The translations under genes and the position numbers were made by a program. 64,000 bases of DNA from Flavobacterium sp. H122. GTDB lineage: Bacteria > Bacteroidota > Bacteroidia > Flavobacteriales > Flavobacteriaceae. Under the pieces are notes generated by a model that was not told the DNA's origin, searched no databases, and saw only the letters and a program-made list of their open reading frames with translations. The stretch is from contig NZ_SJZD01000006.1 in assembly GCF_004959765.1 (NCBI RefSeq), positions 25,373-89,372 on the forward strand, in the 5' to 3' direction. Positions 62,277 through 64,000 of this stretch are shown here, piece by piece; position 1 is the stretch's first letter, and each line of letters starts with the position of its first letter.

Positions 62277-64000
62277 AACATACAACAATACTACTTGTTT
62301 CATTAGTTGTGCAGCAATTCTGCATTGCTCAGAACATTGTTTCATTAAACAAAATAAATGAGCTGGACCGTCAAATAAACGAAACCACATTTATCAGCAC
62401 AAATAAAACAACGTTTATTAGCGGTGAAACAATACTTTTCAAAGTATACTGTTTAAACAAAACTAATTTTTCAAACTCCGGATTAAGCAAAATAGTTTAT
62501 ATCGAGTTAGTAAACTCAGATAAAGAGTCTTTAGTTAAACAAAAAATATTCATGAAAGACGGAATTGGTTTTGGAGATTTTTTCATTCCGGGAAATCTAA
62601 AGACAGGCGCATATAAACTCATAGCCTATACAAACTGGATGCTCAATTTTAAAAATGATTATTCACAATCTGACATAACAATAATTAATCCTTACCAGAC
62701 TAATTCCAAGTACATCAATAATACCGTTGAAAACAAAAAAGATTCAATATTTTCAAAAAACAATTTTATTAATAATGCGGATGAAAGTAATATTGAAATT
62801 AACAAACAAAATTTCACAAATAGAGAAGAAGTAAAATTAAAGATCAACTTTAAGAACAACAATCTTAAAAAAGGCAATTACAATATATCAGTATATAAAA
62901 AAGACAATTTAGATTCAAATAATGCACCTTTCTTCCAGAAGGATAAAATAATTTCAGAGGAAAAAGCCATAAATCAAAAATCTATAGAAGAGTTAAGTCT
63001 GCCGGAAATAAGAGGCGAAATAATTCAAGGCAGAATAATTCCAAAAAATTCCAACGCAACTCTGGAAAATAAAAACGTATCTCTTTCTATACCCGGCAAA
63101 TCTTTTGCATTCAAAATCACAAAGACAAACAACAAAGGGCAATTCAGCTTTATACTGGACAATGTATATCAAAACCCTAATATATCTGTTCAATTAATTG
63201 ATGAGGATGCCAATGACTATAGATTGGAAATACTGCCTCAGAAAAAATTTGATTATTCACAAATCCATTTTCAAAGCAGTATACAATTAAACGAATCTTT
63301 AAAAGAAGCAATCGAAAAAAGATCTATTGCCAGCCAGATTGAAAATGCTTATTTTTCAGTAAAACAAGATTCAATAATTCCATCTTCTCAACCCGGTCCT
63401 TTTTATGGCTTTTTTTCAAAAGAATATCTTCTTGATAATTTTACAAGATTCCGGACTTTAAAAGAAACCATTTTAGAAATAGTTCCTAAAATGTTTGTAA
63501 AGCAATCCAACAATAAATACGGAATATACTTGGATGATTACAATCAAGGCGATGAACTTCCTGTTCCCACTCTTGTTTTAGTTGACGGATTATACATTGA
63601 GGATATTGATGAATTATTTGAATACAATCCAAAAAACATTGAGAAAATAAATGTTATTTATGGAGGATATGAATATGGTACTAAATTCTTCAATGGAGTA
63701 GTATTTTTTACTACAAAGAATAATGACTATGAAAGCAAATCAAAATATGATTTTTTAATAAAACCTGAAATACTAAGACCAGTACTCAACAAAAAATATT
63801 ATTCTCCAATCTATAAAGATTCAGTTTTATTAAAACACATTCCTGATTTTAGAAATCAATTACTATGGTTAACTGAAGTAAACAACACTGATGCTGAAGT
63901 GTCATTTTATACCTCTGATATATCAGGAATTTTCGAAATTGTTTTACAAGGTTTTTCATCAGACGGCGAACCTGTTTCTTTGAAAAAAACATTTGAAGTA
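62264..64000 (+). CDS. MG2/TonB-plug-like secreted protein (3' end outside window)
   Basis: Open from TTG 62264 to the window edge (579 codons, no stop). Signal peptide LDRLKHTTILLVSLVVQQF ending at CIAQ. An alpha-2-macroglobulin MG2-like beta-sandwich at about 40-125 (TTFISGETILFKVYC, IPGNLKTGAYKLIAYTNWM), then another beta-rich segment, and a plug-like stretch around 415-490 (PTLVLVDGLYIEDIDELFEYNPKNI, cited for LVDGLYIEDI; EKINVIYGGYEYGT). Such proteins, often about 750-950 residues, occur with DUF4249 genes. The start overlaps the DUF4249 gene by 13 nt, and no nearby ATG precedes the signal peptide. Confidence 0.8.
   Translation, partial: MDRLKHTTILLVSLVVQQFCIAQNIVSLNKINELDRQINETTFISTNKTTFISGETILFKVYCLNKTNFSNSGLSKIVYIELVNSDKESLVKQKIFMKDGIGFGDFFIPGNLKTGAYKLIAYTNWMLNFKNDYSQSDITIINPYQTNSKYINNTVENKKDSIFSKNNFINNADESNIEINKQNFTNREEVKLKINFKNNNLKKGNYNISVYKKDNLDSNNAPFFQKDKIISEEKAINQKSIEELSLPEIRGEIIQGRIIPKNSNATLENKNVSLSIPGKSFAFKITKTNNKGQFSFILDNVYQNPNISVQLIDEDANDYRLEILPQKKFDYSQIHFQSSIQLNESLKEAIEKRSIASQIENAYFSVKQDSIIPSSQPGPFYGFFSKEYLLDNFTRFRTLKETILEIVPKMFVKQSNNKYGIYLDDYNQGDELPVPTLVLVDGLYIEDIDELFEYNPKNIEKINVIYGGYEYGTKFFNGVVFFTTKNNDYESKSKYDFLIKPEILRPVLNKKYYSPIYKDSVLLKHIPDFRNQLLWLTEVNNTDAEVSFYTSDISGIFEIVLQGFSSDGEPVSLKKTFEV

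Overview
The window is AT-rich chromosomal DNA from a member of the Flavobacteriaceae, most likely Flavobacterium or a close relative. The evidence is a complete gldKLMN gliding/type IX secretion block, an exosortase F (XrtF) pair, TANNTTTG-type -7 promoter boxes, weak or absent Shine-Dalgarno sequences, frequent TTG starts, and Bacteroidota-only families such as DUF4249, HYC_CC_PP and STN-type TonB receptors. No gap between genes exceeds 300 bases, and there is no phage, insertion sequence or CRISPR array.

Layout. 1-8 kb: initiator tRNA, histidine decarboxylase, then a minus-strand metabolic group. That group holds a D-2-hydroxyglutarate dehydrogenase-like flavoprotein, a fused phosphoserine phosphatase/3-phosphoglycerate dehydrogenase and a DUF1338 (2-oxoadipate dioxygenase-like) enzyme, with a divergent Lrp regulator; three of these enzymes can plausibly share D-2-hydroxyglutarate. 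8-13 kb: membrane protein, GNAT-like enzyme, ABC-F ATPase, DUF983 and an FAD oxidoreductase. 13-22 kb: gldN, gldM, gldL, gldK, an arginase-fold protein with degraded metal ligands, and topA. 22-27 kb: a large secreted subtilase with four FN3-CUB modules and a type IX sorting tail, that is, a probable client of the nearby secretion genes.

27-34 kb: housekeeping run miaB - sigma-54 activator - lptE - TPR protein - secG - groES - groEL. It is interrupted by a 429-bp GxxExxY cassette tightly bounded by inverted repeats. 34-39 kb: accessory genes (NTF2-like protein, M1-like metallopeptidase, membrane AraC regulator, and a three-domain DJ-1/NTF2/hydrolase protein whose hydrolase serine is a tryptophan). 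39-51 kb: DUF2490, DedA, two beta-carbonic anhydrases with a SulP transporter, a cysteine-rich metal-handling group with a TonB receptor, a beta-CASP RNase next to an ATP-cone/nuclease protein, and the XrtF pair. 50-54 kb: fRMsr-like GAF protein, rpsO and pnp.

54-64 kb: envelope signalling and uptake. A lipoprotein is followed by an ECF sigma factor overlapping a protein that has an anti-sigma-like N-terminus, one inner-membrane helix, a long lysine-rich linker and a C-terminal outer-membrane beta-barrel. This is the architecture of the dual membrane-spanning anti-sigma factors. Downstream is a compact operon of a secreted protein, an STN-domain TonB receptor, a DUF4249 lipoprotein and an MG2/plug-type protein that runs off the window. 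I regard this sigma/anti-sigma pair, the inverted-repeat GxxExxY cassette and the serine/D-2-hydroxyglutarate gene group as the most interesting parts.
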